Shown: in pieces, positions 39,701 through 42,893 of the stretch | Layout: each line of letters opens with the position of its first letter | Position numbering within the stretch: position 1 is the stretch's first letter | Origin: Muscardinus avellanarius | Lineage: Eukaryota > Chordata > Mammalia > Rodentia > Gliridae | Reading direction: 5' to 3' | Assembly (NCBI GenBank): GCA_963383645.1 | Contig: OY726560.1 | Coordinates: 151,180,546-151,244,545 of the forward strand | DNA: 64,000 nucleotides | The notes under the pieces: model-generated | What the model saw: the letters and a program-made list of their open reading frames with translations, nothing else | Database searches by the model: none | Told to the model about the DNA's origin: nothing | Position numbers and translations under genes: made by a program

Positions 39701-41374
39701 CCTATTATTGAGAAAAAACTTGAGAGGTGAGTGTACTACTTCTCGTAAGATTTTCTTGGAATTTTCTCCAAAGAATAAAGGCATCAATATCCAAGGTCTT
39801 AGTTTTTTAAAGTATTTGCAAGAGAGGAATGGTGGAGACCATATTATCTTAATGTGTTGGTATTTAGAGAGGTAAGTATTGAATTTCTATGGATCAAAAG
39901 TAATTTTTGTTTAAAGTGTCTATTTTTATTTATAGAATTTTCAGACCTTACACAGAGTTGCACAGGTAATTCAGAGTTCCCATACACACTTCCTTCAGTT
40001 CCCCTTATGTTACCATCTTGCATAGCCACAACTAAGAGATTTGCCTGGCACGTAGCTCATGCTGTAGTGGTAAATCCAGGGGGTCATCTTGGATTATAAA
40101 TTAGCATTGCACTATTTTTTAAAAACCAGGACCAATTTAAATAAAGGAAACCATTTTTACTTAACATTAATTGTGACAGTATATTGGATTCCATGGGAAA
40201 TTAACATTTTTCTTTTCTAATTTATAGGAAGAGCAGTAAACCTCATGAAGACATCATTGGAATCAGATCTCAAAACCAAGGCTCTTTGGCTCAGGGGAAG
40301 AATTTTTTAATGAGCAAATTTTCGTCTCTAAATCAAAAAGTAAAGCAGACCAAATCCAATGTAAATATTGGCAATCTACGAAAGTTAGGAAACTTTACAA
40401 AACCTGAAATGAAAGTTAATTTTCTAAAGCCAAACTTAAAAGTCAATCTTTGGAAATCAGATAGTAGTCTTGAGACTATGGAAAACTCGGGAGTGATGGA
40501 TAATAAGGTCCAGGCAGAGTCTGATGGGGACATGTCTTCAGATAATGACTCCTACCACTCTGACGAATTCCTTACACATTCCAAGTCTGATGATGACAAG
40601 CAACTAGCCAATTCCTTAGAGAGTGTAGGGCCAGTAGATTACGTTCTTCCCAGCTGTGGTATCATTGCTTCCGCACCTCGATTAGGCAGCCGGCCCCAGT
40701 GTGTGAGCAGCACTGATGTGAGCAGTCATGCTCCTTCAGAGGTTCCTGCTGCACACGGAAGTGGGCTGATGAAAGGCCAGGAGTCTCCTTTCAAGAAAAG
40801 TCCTTCTGCTGACAACATACGTGTATTGACTGGCTTTGCCAAGCCCATGGATGTTTACTGCCACAGATTTGTGCAAGATGCACAAAGCAAAGTGACTGAG
40901 CTGCCCGAGACCAGGTGTGTGTCTCAGCAAGCTAGTGAGGAAGGAAATCAAACGACCAGTCAAGTTCCTAAAGAAGCCGCCCAATCAGAATCAACGCAGC
41001 AAACACCTTCGCGACCATCTCAGTTAGATGTGTCTTTTTCTGGGACAGGCCCACAGTTTCTGTCAGTTGAACCAGTGCACTCAGTTCTATCTCAGAAGAC
41101 CCCCAGTTCTGGTTCCAGCGTGTTGGAAGGGCTCCACGTAACTCCTTCTCCTTCAGAGAGCAGTAGCAGCAGAGCAGTGTCCCCCTTTGCGAAGATTCGC
41201 AGCTCCATGGTCCAGGTTGCTAACATTACCCAAGCTGGCTTAACTCATGGGATAAACTTGGCAGTGGCAAAAGTTCAGAAGAGTCCTGCAGAAGCTGATG
41301 TGGTTAATGAAGTCCAGCAAAAGGAACTCAAAAATATGTTTACCCAATGCCAGACACGAATAATCCAGATTTAG
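2897..41374 (+). CDS. INPP5F: INPP5F (Sac2 phosphoinositide 4-phosphatase), 17 coding exons, 5' part outside window
   Basis: Joined exons (listed separately) give 1,026 residues and a stop codon with every splice phase agreeing. The human protein is about 1,132 residues, so roughly 106 N-terminal residues lie left of the window. Exons 4-14 encode the Sac phosphatase domain, including the catalytic CX5RT motif CMDCLDRT in the exon at 20154. Exons 15-19 cover the hSac2 dimerisation domain, and the last exon encodes a long, Ser-rich, probably disordered tail ending QTRIIQI. Sac2 removes the 4-phosphate from PI4P on early endocytic membranes; older papers assigned it 5-phosphatase activity. No stop, frameshift or lost splice site is seen. 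The intron between 28693 and 37406 contains a second promoter and retrogene. Confidence 0.97.
3233..3400 (+). CDS. INPP5F: INPP5F exon 5
   Basis: Acceptor TTTCTTACAG, donor GTACCG, phase 0/0. Its 56 residues run from [13 protein letters not shown], a charged helical stretch, to RPLWQK at the start of the Sac domain ([19 protein letters not shown]). The donor is weak at +4 to +6. Confidence 0.96.
3518..3574 (+). CDS. INPP5F: INPP5F exon 6
   Basis: Short exon of 19 codons ([12 protein letters not shown] to LTDIG), acceptor CCTTTTCTAG, donor GTGAGT, phase 0/0. Sac-domain N-terminal lobe. Confidence 0.95.
3575..4941 (+). other. INPP5F: INPP5F intron 6, unique part
   Basis: Mostly unassigned sequence. 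4090-4190 ('caataagtatttataagaag' onward) looks like the 'caacaaatatttattgagc' core of an old mammalian-wide repeat, at low certainty. Nothing coding is seen. Confidence 0.4.
4942..5035 (+). mobile_element. ID-like SINE
   Basis: Stand-alone tRNA-derived unit: 'actggggatgtagttcagtg', then 'cttgccttgcac' and 'gtccccagcatc', then an A-rich tail. Confidence 0.8.
5060..5294 (-). mobile_element. B1-dID SINE, type A
   Basis: Antisense, full length, with a (TTTTG)n tail. Confidence 0.9.
5359..5383. repeat. (TATG)n microsatellite
   Basis: Imperfect TATG units forming the tail of the adjoining antisense SINE. Confidence 0.8.
5384..5592 (-). mobile_element. B1-dID SINE, type A
   Basis: Antisense copy whose tail is the preceding TATG repeat. 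It carries a small 'ggctggctggcttc' duplication. Confidence 0.88.
5660..6075 (-). mobile_element. B1-dID SINE, type C, split by a younger SINE
   Basis: ID half at 5660-5729 and B1 half at 5933-6075 belong to one antisense element. It is interrupted by the insertion at 5730-5919, which repeats the 13 bases 'cagcctcaatctt' on both sides. Confidence 0.88.
5730..5919 (-). mobile_element. B1-dID SINE, type B, nested
   Basis: Antisense type B copy ('ggttcctggaaacccttcta') flanked by the perfect target duplication 'cagcctcaatctt' at 5717-5729 and 5920-5932. Confidence 0.93.
6137..6310 (-). mobile_element. B1-dID SINE, old copy
   Basis: Diverged antisense copy ('gctttaccagtgagctacat' ... 'ctcagctccccaag'). 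Confidence 0.75.
6334..6530 (+). mobile_element. B1-dID SINE, type B, nested in a B1
   Basis: Sense copy ending 'ggatccccagtaccacc' plus a long A tail. Short target duplication 'aatgtga' at 6327-6333 and 6530-6536. Confidence 0.9.
6537..6652 (+). mobile_element. B1 SINE (monomer)
   Basis: Sense B1-like unit without an ID half ('gtggcatgcacctgtaatct' to 'agtgagactctcttag'). Its 5' end was split by the preceding SINE. Confidence 0.75.
6672..6905 (+). mobile_element. MIR element
   Basis: Order of MIR landmarks: 'cttactatgtagcagcac', 'ccttatgaggttgtag', then 'tctggagagggcaag', and 'gtggtgaagctcaaatctg'. An ancient mammalian-wide SINE. Confidence 0.7.
7104..7302 (+). CDS. INPP5F: INPP5F exon 7
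   Basis: Acceptor GCTTTCAG, donor GTGAGT, 199 nt, phase 0 to 1. Starts [17 protein letters not shown], a Sac-domain strand and helix region. It includes the acidic insert [18 protein letters not shown], a likely phosphorylated loop, then [18 protein letters not shown]. Confidence 0.97.
7303..7660 (+). other. INPP5F: INPP5F intron 7, unique part
   Basis: Nothing identifiable before the SINE. Confidence 0.5.
7662..7888 (+). mobile_element. B1-dID SINE, type C
   Basis: Sense copy with a short right half and a (CAAAA)n tail. Confidence 0.88.
8068..8247 (+). CDS. INPP5F: INPP5F exon 8
   Basis: Acceptor TTCTTTTAG, donor GTAATT directly after an A (weak -1 base). 180 nt, phase 1 to 1. Encodes [36 protein letters not shown] and NPRPRLDKS. 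The [11 protein letters not shown] segment is a hallmark of Sac domains. Frame continues past the donor for only 10 codons. Confidence 0.97.
8364..8452 (+). mobile_element. ID-like SINE, diverged
   Basis: tRNA-like unit ('ataatggtagagtgcttgcc', 'ttgggtttggtccctgacac') with an A-rich tail. Confidence 0.7.
8453..9192 (+). other. INPP5F: INPP5F intron 8, unique part
   Basis: AT-rich and without a recognised repeat or gene. Confidence 0.5.
9193..9260 (+). CDS. INPP5F: INPP5F exon 9
   Basis: 68 nt, phase 1 to 0: acceptor CTTTGTAG, donor GTGGGC. Completes Ser then encodes [20 protein letters not shown] with KQ at the end. Confidence 0.95.
9261..9712 (+). other. INPP5F: INPP5F intron 9, unique part
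   Basis: AT-rich; nothing recognised. Confidence 0.5.
9714..9923 (+). mobile_element. B1-dID SINE, type C
   Basis: Sense, full length, tail interrupted by GG. Confidence 0.87.
10043..10250 (+). mobile_element. B1-dID SINE, type C
   Basis: Sense, full length. The tail runs into an AT-rich repeat. Confidence 0.88.
10278..10341. repeat. two-copy tandem duplication
   Basis: A unit of about 32 bases containing 'atactatatatatggagaag' is repeated once with a one-base length difference. Confidence 0.75.
10509..10710 (-). mobile_element. B1-dID SINE, nested in L1
   Basis: Antisense copy with a short deletion in the middle. Confidence 0.85.
10779..10932 (+). mobile_element. B1-dID SINE, internally deleted, nested in L1
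   Basis: Sense. Lacks most of the left half after 'cctaggaaatgggaggctg'. Its tail has become a CA/CT microsatellite. Confidence 0.8.
10926..11010. repeat. (CA)n/(CT)n/(CCCTCT)n low-complexity tract
   Basis: CA-rich then pyrimidine-rich sequence following the SINE tail. Confidence 0.85.
11403..11612 (+). mobile_element. B1-dID SINE, type C, nested in L1
   Basis: Sense copy with short 'tacatga' repeats at both borders. Confidence 0.87.
12043..12252 (+). mobile_element. B1-dID SINE, A/B hybrid
   Basis: Sense. The left half has the type B junction ('ctggcttaagagaccctg') but the right half ends like type A. Contains an internal (AT)n run. It abuts an antisense SINE through the A tail. Confidence 0.85.
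12256..12443 (-). mobile_element. B1-dID SINE
   Basis: Antisense, head to tail with the previous element so that A and T runs form a short inverted structure. Confidence 0.85.
12548..12742 (+). mobile_element. B1-dID SINE, type A
   Basis: Sense copy whose tail is a long (CA)n array. Confidence 0.87.
12743..12793. repeat. (CA)n microsatellite
   Basis: About 25 uninterrupted AC dinucleotides. Confidence 0.95.
12820..13555 (+). mobile_element. L1 fragment (ORF2), ancient
   Basis: Degraded L1 ORF2 phrases: 'gaggtctcatatctgttgcc', 'attaatcatcagtgtaatat' and 'aaggatgtggagtaacc'. Interrupted by the SINE at 12970. Confidence 0.6.
12970..13168 (+). mobile_element. B1-dID SINE, older copy, nested in L1
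   Basis: Sense, 5' end truncated ('tggcccacacctgtaatccc'). Confidence 0.8.
13563..13780 (+). mobile_element. B1-dID SINE, type A
   Basis: Full-length sense copy with perfect 13-bp target duplication 'aagtcacattgtg' at 13550-13562 and 13781-13793. Confidence 0.93.
13849..13946 (-). mobile_element. B1-dID SINE, internally deleted
   Basis: Antisense. The ID half joins directly to the B1 5' end at 'actccaggatactggg', losing about 110 bases. A (TTTA)n tail precedes it. Confidence 0.8.
13956..14663 (+). other. INPP5F: INPP5F intron 9, unique part
   Basis: No repeat family or gene recognised. Confidence 0.45.
14667..14850 (+). mobile_element. B1-dID SINE, old copy
   Basis: Diverged sense copy; the right half is barely recognisable ('tggatgcagcttactggtaa'). 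Confidence 0.7.
15085..15296 (-). mobile_element. B1-dID SINE, type B
   Basis: Antisense, full length. Perfect 15-bp target duplication 'cttggtggaccttta' at 15070-15084 and 15297-15311. Tail (TTTTA)n. Confidence 0.94.
15337..15577 (+). mobile_element. B1-dID SINE, type A
   Basis: Sense, nearly consensus left half, tail of GATA and AATA repeats, short 'atctccag' repeats at the borders. Confidence 0.9.
15625..15856 (-). mobile_element. B1-dID SINE, type B
   Basis: Antisense. Tail is an (ACTT)n array at 15641-15672. Target duplication 'acttgtatatttta' / 'acttatatatttta' at 15611-15624 and 15857-15870 (one mismatch). Confidence 0.92.
15870..16880 (-). mobile_element. L1 fragment, ancient, antisense
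   Basis: Antisense L1 phrases such as 'tctggaagtgaaattgcagg', 'atgtttattggctatttat' and 'gcacgctttatatattact' at one side, with more decayed sequence to the right. Interrupted by a SINE at 16239. Confidence 0.55.
16239..16428 (-). mobile_element. B1-dID SINE, old copy, nested in L1
   Basis: Antisense, diverged in both halves. Confidence 0.78.
17247..17371 (+). CDS. INPP5F: INPP5F exon 10
   Basis: Acceptor TCTCAACAG, donor GTAAGG, 125 nt, phase 0 to 2. Encodes [27 protein letters not shown] and [10 protein letters not shown], the central Sac catalytic core just before the active-site loop exons. Confidence 0.97.
17491..17703 (+). mobile_element. B1-dID SINE, type A
   Basis: Sense, full length, 120 bp after the exon 10 donor. 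Flanks repeat 'gggaaag' with an imperfect extension. Confidence 0.9.
18022..18060. repeat. (TG)n(TA)n microsatellite
   Basis: Short TG then TA repeats next to the antisense SINE. Confidence 0.9.
18071..18291 (-). mobile_element. B1-dID SINE, type A
   Basis: Antisense, full length, with a GT-rich tail. Confidence 0.9.
18555..18598. repeat. (GT)n microsatellite
   Basis: About 22 GT units forming the tail of an antisense ID element. Confidence 0.95.
18599..18665 (-). mobile_element. ID-like SINE
   Basis: Antisense tRNA-like unit ('gggtagaatccaggccctt', 'ttaccattgagccct'). Confidence 0.75.
18699..18895 (+). mobile_element. B1-dID SINE, type B
   Basis: Sense, near-consensus ('gggcttccaggaacccc'); 'ttctattgt' recurs on both sides. 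Confidence 0.92.
18913..19112 (+). mobile_element. B1-dID SINE, type C
   Basis: Sense, full length, tail replaced by (CA)n. Ends about 50 bp before exon 11. Confidence 0.9.
19113..19154. repeat. (CA)n microsatellite
   Basis: About 21 CA units, 53 bp upstream of the exon 11 acceptor. Confidence 0.95.
19208..19285 (+). CDS. INPP5F: INPP5F exon 11
   Basis: 78 nt, phase 2 to 2: acceptor GAATTTTAG, donor GTAGGT (weak +4). Encodes [24 protein letters not shown] and the first two bases of Trp. Confidence 0.95.
19286..20153 (+). other. INPP5F: INPP5F intron 11
   Basis: Nothing identifiable apart from an A15 run at about 19837. Confidence 0.5.
20154..20274 (+). CDS. INPP5F: INPP5F exon 12 with Sac catalytic motif
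   Basis: Acceptor TTTACAAAG, donor GTAATT, 121 nt, phase 2 to 0. Encodes [17 protein letters not shown] followed by [25 protein letters not shown] is the CX5RT P-loop: the first Cys forms the phosphocysteine intermediate and Arg holds the phosphate. Intact, so the enzyme should be active. Confidence 0.98.
20363..20458 (-). mobile_element. ID-like SINE
   Basis: Antisense, near-consensus ID body ('cttgcacatgctaggcaagt') with a T22 tail, 90 bp after exon 12. Confidence 0.88.
20715..20803 (+). mobile_element. B1-dID SINE, deleted fragment
   Basis: Sense B1 left half joined directly to the last bases of an ID half ('attcctagtaccat'). Confidence 0.65.
21103..21279 (-). mobile_element. B1-dID SINE
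   Basis: Antisense; part of the centre is deleted ('ttcactaagtttagctgag'). Confidence 0.82.
21444..21572 (+). CDS. INPP5F: INPP5F exon 13
   Basis: Acceptor CATTTTAG, donor GTAAAC, 43 codons, phase 0/0. [18 protein letters not shown] then [20 protein letters not shown] and TAALK. The WANNGDSIS motif is a conserved Sac-domain element that contacts the active site. Confidence 0.97.
21573..21940 (+). other. INPP5F: INPP5F intron 13, unique part
   Basis: No repeat or gene recognised before the SINE cluster at 21941-23565. Confidence 0.45.
21941..22052 (+). mobile_element. B1 SINE (left monomer)
   Basis: Sense B1 half only, ending 'caaaataaacc', directly abutting an antisense SINE. Confidence 0.78.
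22053..22273 (-). mobile_element. B1-dID SINE, older copy
   Basis: Antisense with a (TTTAT)n tail. Confidence 0.82.
22274..22412 (-). mobile_element. B1 SINE half
   Basis: Antisense B1 half without an ID part, in tandem with the preceding element. Confidence 0.78.
22443..22662 (+). mobile_element. B1-dID SINE with an extra ID half
   Basis: Sense element followed by a second ID-like right half ('gggctggagtgtagcttgaa' ... 'tcaatccttagtcac'), making a trimer-like array. Confidence 0.78.
22664..22746. repeat. GA-rich low-complexity tract
   Basis: Purine-only stretch of GAAA/GGAA units, the degenerated tail of the preceding SINE. Confidence 0.85.
22770..23020 (-). mobile_element. tandem ID-like SINE fragments
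   Basis: Three antisense ID-like bodies in a row at about 22770-22845, 22860-22931 and 22973-23020, each with 'gagc(c/t)(t/a)tac/ttccc(c)agccc'-type ends and T-rich joints. Confidence 0.7.
23025..23060. repeat. (TTTA)n microsatellite
   Basis: Nine or so ATTT units forming the tail of the next antisense SINE. Confidence 0.92.
23061..23270 (-). mobile_element. B1-dID SINE
   Basis: Antisense, full length, moderately diverged. Confidence 0.85.
23271..23384 (-). mobile_element. B1 SINE half
   Basis: Antisense B1 monomer in tandem with the preceding SINE. Confidence 0.78.
23385..23565 (-). mobile_element. B1 SINE fragments, degraded
   Basis: Two partial antisense B1 pieces ('aaacagggtcttactcagtt' and 'gaaataggattttgctaagt'). 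Confidence 0.6.
23757..23874 (+). CDS. INPP5F: INPP5F exon 14
   Basis: Acceptor TTTGACAG, donor GTAAGG, 118 nt, phase 0 to 1. [18 protein letters not shown] then [18 protein letters not shown] and AVI. The GDFTRTG and [10 protein letters not shown] segments close the Sac domain. Confidence 0.97.
23875..24235 (+). other. INPP5F: INPP5F intron 14, left unique part
   Basis: No repeat or gene recognised. Confidence 0.45.
24236..24448 (-). mobile_element. B1-dID SINE, type C
   Basis: Antisense, full length; 'gataaacca' is repeated at 24225-24233 and 24449-24457. Confidence 0.9.
24880..25590 (+). mobile_element. older L1 ORF2 fragment captured inside chimeric L1
   Basis: On the + strand: 'aaagaacaaagctagaag', 'attaactcaaaatagataaa', 'cttttagaagaaaatctggg' and 'aatgggataaaatatttcc' are L1 ORF2 landmarks, opposite in direction to the host element. 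Multiple stops in all frames. Confidence 0.7.
25600..26563 (-). pseudogene. L1 ORF1 (copy 1), one frameshift
   Basis: Two overlapping frames (26563-26171 and 26196-25600) together cover an ORF1p-like protein of about 320 residues. There is an N-terminal coiled-coil region ([20 protein letters not shown]) then the RRM-like and C-terminal domains, with [18 protein letters not shown] and [16 protein letters not shown]. One extra A near 26184-26186, compared with copy 2, breaks the frame. No other stop is seen, so the insertion is fairly young. Confidence 0.88.
26820..27332 (-). promoter_or_regulatory. L1 5'UTR / internal promoter (copy 1)
   Basis: CpG-rich, about 500 bp, with repeated GCCGC and 'aatatggcgc' blocks. 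The YY1-like core AAGATGGCG lies at 27318-27310 on the - strand, 14 bases from the element's 5' end. Confidence 0.7.
27341..27526 (-). mobile_element. B1-dID SINE
   Basis: Antisense; its T-rich tail holds the right copy of the chimeric L1 target duplication. Confidence 0.83.
27549..27615 (-). mobile_element. ID-like SINE remnant with (GT)n tail
   Basis: GT repeat at 27549-27572 followed by 'gagtgctttgccactgagct'. Most of the body is lost. Confidence 0.65.
27616..27934 (+). other. INPP5F: INPP5F intron 14, right unique part
   Basis: Nothing recognised. Confidence 0.45.
27935..28169 (-). mobile_element. B1-dID SINE, type A
   Basis: Antisense with a (TTTG)n tail; in tandem with the next copy. 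Confidence 0.9.
28170..28397 (-). mobile_element. B1-dID SINE, type A
   Basis: Antisense, same orientation as and directly abutting the previous copy; ends 97 bp before exon 15. Confidence 0.9.
28495..28693 (+). CDS. INPP5F: INPP5F exon 15
   Basis: Acceptor TTTCACCCTAG, donor GTGAGC, 199 nt, phase 1 to 2. Encodes [33 protein letters not shown] and [16 protein letters not shown] to DCDP, joining the Sac domain to the hSac2 domain. Last exon shared only by the full-length transcript; the internal promoter lies in the next intron. Confidence 0.97.
28694..29538 (+). other. INPP5F: INPP5F intron 15, left unique part
   Basis: No repeat or gene recognised in 845 bases. Confidence 0.45.
29539..29590 (-). 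mobile_element. ID-like SINE fragment
   Basis: Antisense remnant 'ggtactgagaatagaaccca' plus 'gggcatgc'. Confidence 0.6.
30190..30945 (+). mobile_element. older L1 ORF2 fragment captured inside chimeric L1 (copy 2)
   Basis: Nearly the same text as 24880-25590, with the same junctions to the host element, so the capture preceded both insertions. Confidence 0.7.
30700..30755. repeat. (TA)n microsatellite
   Basis: About 28 TA units, where copy 1 has only an A-rich stretch near 25387-25402. Confidence 0.95.
30953..31913 (-). pseudogene. L1 ORF1 (copy 2), several breaks
   Basis: Homologous to copy 1 ORF1 along its length. Broken by a CAG to TAG change at 31399-31397 and by at least one indel in the coiled-coil part (about 31580-31730). 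The C-terminal 120 or so codons remain open. Confidence 0.85.
31920..32801 (-). promoter_or_regulatory. L1 5'UTR (copy 2), CpG-rich
   Basis: GC-rich with many CpGs around 32220-32640. It lies about 2.2 kb upstream of the intragenic CpG island and points away from it. Confidence 0.6.
33263..33384 (+). mobile_element. B1 SINE half
   Basis: Sense B1 monomer ('tgtggcccgtaattccagta'), abutting the next SINE. Confidence 0.72.
33385..33596 (+). mobile_element. B1-dID SINE, older copy
   Basis: Sense, 5' end shortened, tail of AAAC/AAAT units. Confidence 0.78.
33600..33815 (+). mobile_element. tandem ID-like SINE halves with (CA)n
   Basis: Three sense ID-like right halves at about 33602-33655, 33703-33730 and 33746-33815, separated by CA repeats (33657-33701 is pure CA). 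Confidence 0.72.
33820..34760 (-). mobile_element. L1 fragment, ancient, antisense
   Basis: Antisense L1 landmarks: 'tgtctatcctggacaatctg', 'gacagcactccattgtatag', 'gggttgtctccacatattgc', 'cactcccaccagcattgtat' and 'gatttgcatttccctaatga'. Interrupted by the SINE at 34243. It lies immediately upstream of the retrogene promoter. Confidence 0.75.
34243..34420 (-). mobile_element. B1-dID SINE, nested in L1
   Basis: Antisense, diverged. Confidence 0.8.
35208..35243 (+). repeat. (GGGC)n tract, G-quadruplex candidate
   Basis: Eight or so consecutive GGGC units ending in a G6 run give more than four G3 runs separated by single C. Confidence 0.85.
35243..35254. promoter_or_regulatory. INPP5F_V2: NRF1-type palindrome
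   Basis: CGCGCATGCGCA fits the NRF1 consensus YGCGCAYGCGCR exactly. NRF1 binds such sites at CpG-island promoters and is blocked by methylation. It lies about 150 bp before the start codon. Confidence 0.75.
35370..35400. repeat. (GGAC)n tract before start codon
   Basis: Seven GGAC-like units directly upstream of ATG 35402. Confidence 0.85.
35402..35734 (+). CDS. INPP5F_V2: VMA21-like retrogene ORF in INPP5F intron 15 (first exon of INPP5F_V2)
   Basis: 110 codons, no intron. Residues 34-110 align with VMA21, the 101-residue ER protein that guides assembly of the V-ATPase Vo sector: VPVGLYF matches VPIGLYF, and [19 protein letters not shown] and QWREN match the second helix and tail. Predicted membrane helices are at about 36-56 and 76-97. 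The C-terminus NKNE keeps a Lys at -3 as in VMA21 (GKQD). Residues 1-33 (Pro-rich, then 11 Ala) do not resemble VMA21. The ATG at 35402 has A at -3; the frame is open upstream to 35072, and Met34 at 35501 is an alternative start. VMA21 is X-linked and has introns, so this is a processed copy. Intact here; whether a protein is made is not known. Confidence 0.88.
   Translation: MPRSHRPPPPAQRAAAAAAAAAAAEAKSDGVLAMTFKIFLLFAGLMVKVPVGLYFSCKLLLFQSLLLMSPEDSAFYATIVAVLGLHVVLAIFVFIVWKEGLPQWRENKNE
35735..37405 (+). other. INPP5F: 3' part of V2 exon 1 and remaining intron 15
   Basis: Transcribed as V2 exon up to the proposed donor at 36124, then intronic. A C13 run at about 37087 and otherwise AT-rich unique DNA; no SINE in 1.7 kb, which is unusual for this window. 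Confidence 0.5.
36125..36130 (+). promoter_or_regulatory. INPP5F_V2: candidate V2 exon 1 splice donor
   Basis: GTAAGTATT after 'gaatgcac' is the best donor consensus between the retrogene and exon 16. Use would put the entire VMA21-like frame and about 390 bases of 3' sequence in V2 exon 1. Inferred only. Confidence 0.4.
37406..37477 (+). CDS. INPP5F: INPP5F exon 16 (first exon shared with V2)
   Basis: Acceptor TTTGTTTAG, donor GTAAGT, 72 nt, phase 2 to 2. Completes Ser then encodes [18 protein letters not shown] and AYYVA. First INPP5F exon downstream of the internal promoter. Confidence 0.96.
37580..38280 (-). mobile_element. L1 fragment, ancient, antisense
   Basis: Antisense L1-like phrases ('gcagtggaattacgtg', 'cctccagttttctgctcttg', 'gcctattgatttttttagtg'). 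Strongly decayed. Confidence 0.45.
38342..38398. repeat. short tandem duplication near exon 17 acceptor
   Basis: 'agctgagaagccaaatgtgc' occurs twice with a partial third copy ('agccaaatgtgctc') between, 38 bp before exon 17. Confidence 0.85.
38436..38509 (+). CDS. INPP5F: INPP5F exon 17
   Basis: Acceptor TTTTCCCTAG, donor GTAATT, 74 nt, phase 2 to 1. [18 protein letters not shown] then LEKIEI. hSac2 domain. Confidence 0.96.
38510..38916 (+). other. INPP5F: INPP5F intron 17
   Basis: Unique sequence, no feature seen. Confidence 0.5.
38917..39045 (+). CDS. INPP5F: INPP5F exon 18
   Basis: Acceptor GGGCTTTTAG, donor GTAAAA, 129 nt, phase 1 to 1. [37 protein letters not shown] and PEEDGK; hSac2 domain. 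Confidence 0.97.
39046..39638 (+). other. INPP5F: INPP5F intron 18
   Basis: Unique sequence, no feature seen. Confidence 0.5.
39639..39726 (+). CDS. INPP5F: INPP5F exon 19
   Basis: Acceptor GGTTCCAG, donor GTGAGT, 88 nt, phase 1 to 2. [18 protein letters not shown] then [11 protein letters not shown]; end of the hSac2 region. Confidence 0.96.
39727..40227 (+). other. INPP5F: INPP5F intron 19
   Basis: Unique sequence, no feature seen. Confidence 0.5.
40228..41374 (+). CDS. INPP5F: INPP5F exon 20, terminal coding part
   Basis: Acceptor TTTATAG; frame open for 382 codons to TAG at 41372-41374. Encodes the hydrophilic, Ser-rich C-terminal tail: basic [19 protein letters not shown], acidic [17 protein letters not shown], many SP sites and the final [14 protein letters not shown]. 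No fold recognised; likely a regulatory phosphorylated tail. Confidence 0.97.
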
Positions 41375-42460
41375 AATTTACCCACAAAGAAACCTTTGAC
41401 TTTTTATTTGTAAACTCAAAAAGGTGATTTCACATTAGGCTATTTAAATGTGTACTGTCTGAATCTTGGGATAACAAATTCTAATTATGTTTACAGGGAA
41501 GGGTTTTAAGAAGTCTGAACCATAGCAGATTTCCAAGTTGAAAGGCCAAGACAAGAAGTCCACCTTTCTAGACCGTGCAGCCCTGGAGGGCGTCTACCCT
41601 ACAGAGCAGCGTGCTCACCTGAGTCATTCAGGAGCAGTCACGTAGGGCAGGACTTGAACTGGCTTCGAGAGGATGGGGGAGGGAATGTATGAAGATGGAG
41701 GGTGGGCAGGGTCAGTTTAGGGATTAGGGTTTCCTGTTGTCAGTTCATTGCCTGTGTGTTACCTCTGCAAGGCAAATTACATACTTAGTTGTCAGCGAGT
41801 GACTTTAAAGTGTTACTATGGAAACACATCTGAATAGGAAAAACTAGATGGCTACTGACTGTTCTGAGGAAGGAGTTAATTGAAGGGTTTTGACACTAGT
41901 CAAGAAAGGTATTCCCATTTGATCCTATTTTTTTCCATATGCCACTTGAATATATTCTGCCACCTGCACTCCCCCAAATCTAGAAACACTGGCTCACCTG
42001 TCATAAAGTAAACCTTGCCTATCAGATGTGAATGGCAACACCCATTAAACGTTTTGCTGTTTTCAGGAGTATAACTGGCTACTAGAAATCCCAGAAGGAA
42101 GTCAAGTGTTAACCTTTTCCCCGGGGGTGGGGGGGCATGCTGCAGCGCCTTGTGCAGACTGTCACAACTATAGGAAATTTAACCTGAAGCACAGCTGTGC
42201 TAAAACTACTTTTATGACGGTAACTCTGACCACAAAGAACCAGGGCTCTAGAACCCGCGCAGAAGAGCTACGTGGCGTCTTCCAGCAAGTATTGGTTTCT
42301 CTGGTATCTTTGAGAGCCTTACTCAATGGAAGAAATGATTCTCAGCTGAACATTATGTTTGTTGTGACTTTGAGCATTCCATTTGTTATTTATTAGTGGT
42401 GTTTTTGTTTTGAAGTGTCAAATCTTGTGACTATTAAAATAAAGTATCATTAAAAGCAAC
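41375..42460 (+). other. INPP5F: INPP5F 3'UTR
   Basis: SINE-free sequence from the stop to about 17-20 bases after AATAAA at 42438-42443. Confidence 0.7.
42438..42443 (+). terminator. INPP5F: INPP5F poly(A) signal
   Basis: AATAAA, with a GT-rich 'gtgtatgagg' following at about 25 bases. Confidence 0.75.
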
Positions 42461-42622
42461 AATGTGTATGAGGATTTCTTATATATTTTAATATAGGTTT
42501 GACTTTAAAACTTTATGATTAGTTTGCTATAATTAGGCACTTGTTCTGAGCTTCCCAGTTATTTTACTTCTTTGAAATAAGTCACAAACCGTACTTTGTT
42601 TCAAGTATTCAAAATTGAATGC

Positions 42623-42628
42623 TTTATT
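42623..42628 (-). terminator. MCMBP: MCMBP distal poly(A) signal
   Basis: AATAAA on the - strand, about 180 bp from the INPP5F signal on the other strand. Confidence 0.5.
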
Positions 42629-42743
42629 CTGTTCACCAATTTTTTTTCTGGGTCTTCACAACAGAGAAAAATAAAAGCAAAGGTCAAGTGAGAAAATATG
42701 CACGTTTAAGTTCTGCAGAAAAGAATCCCCAAAGATCCCCCTA

Positions 42744-42893
42744 CACCTGGTACTGGGGATTGGACCCAGGAGTGTGTTACCTCTGATCGAAACCCTTTTA
42801 TTTTGAAACAAGGTCTCACTCAGTTGCTGAGGGTGATCCTCCCGTCTCAGCCTCCTAAGTACTGGGATTACAGGCATGTGCCGACACACAGCC
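42744..42893 (-). mobile_element. B1-dID SINE, old, in MCMBP 3'UTR
   Basis: Deleted and diverged copy on the - strand, antisense to INPP5F and sense to MCMBP. Confidence 0.75.
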
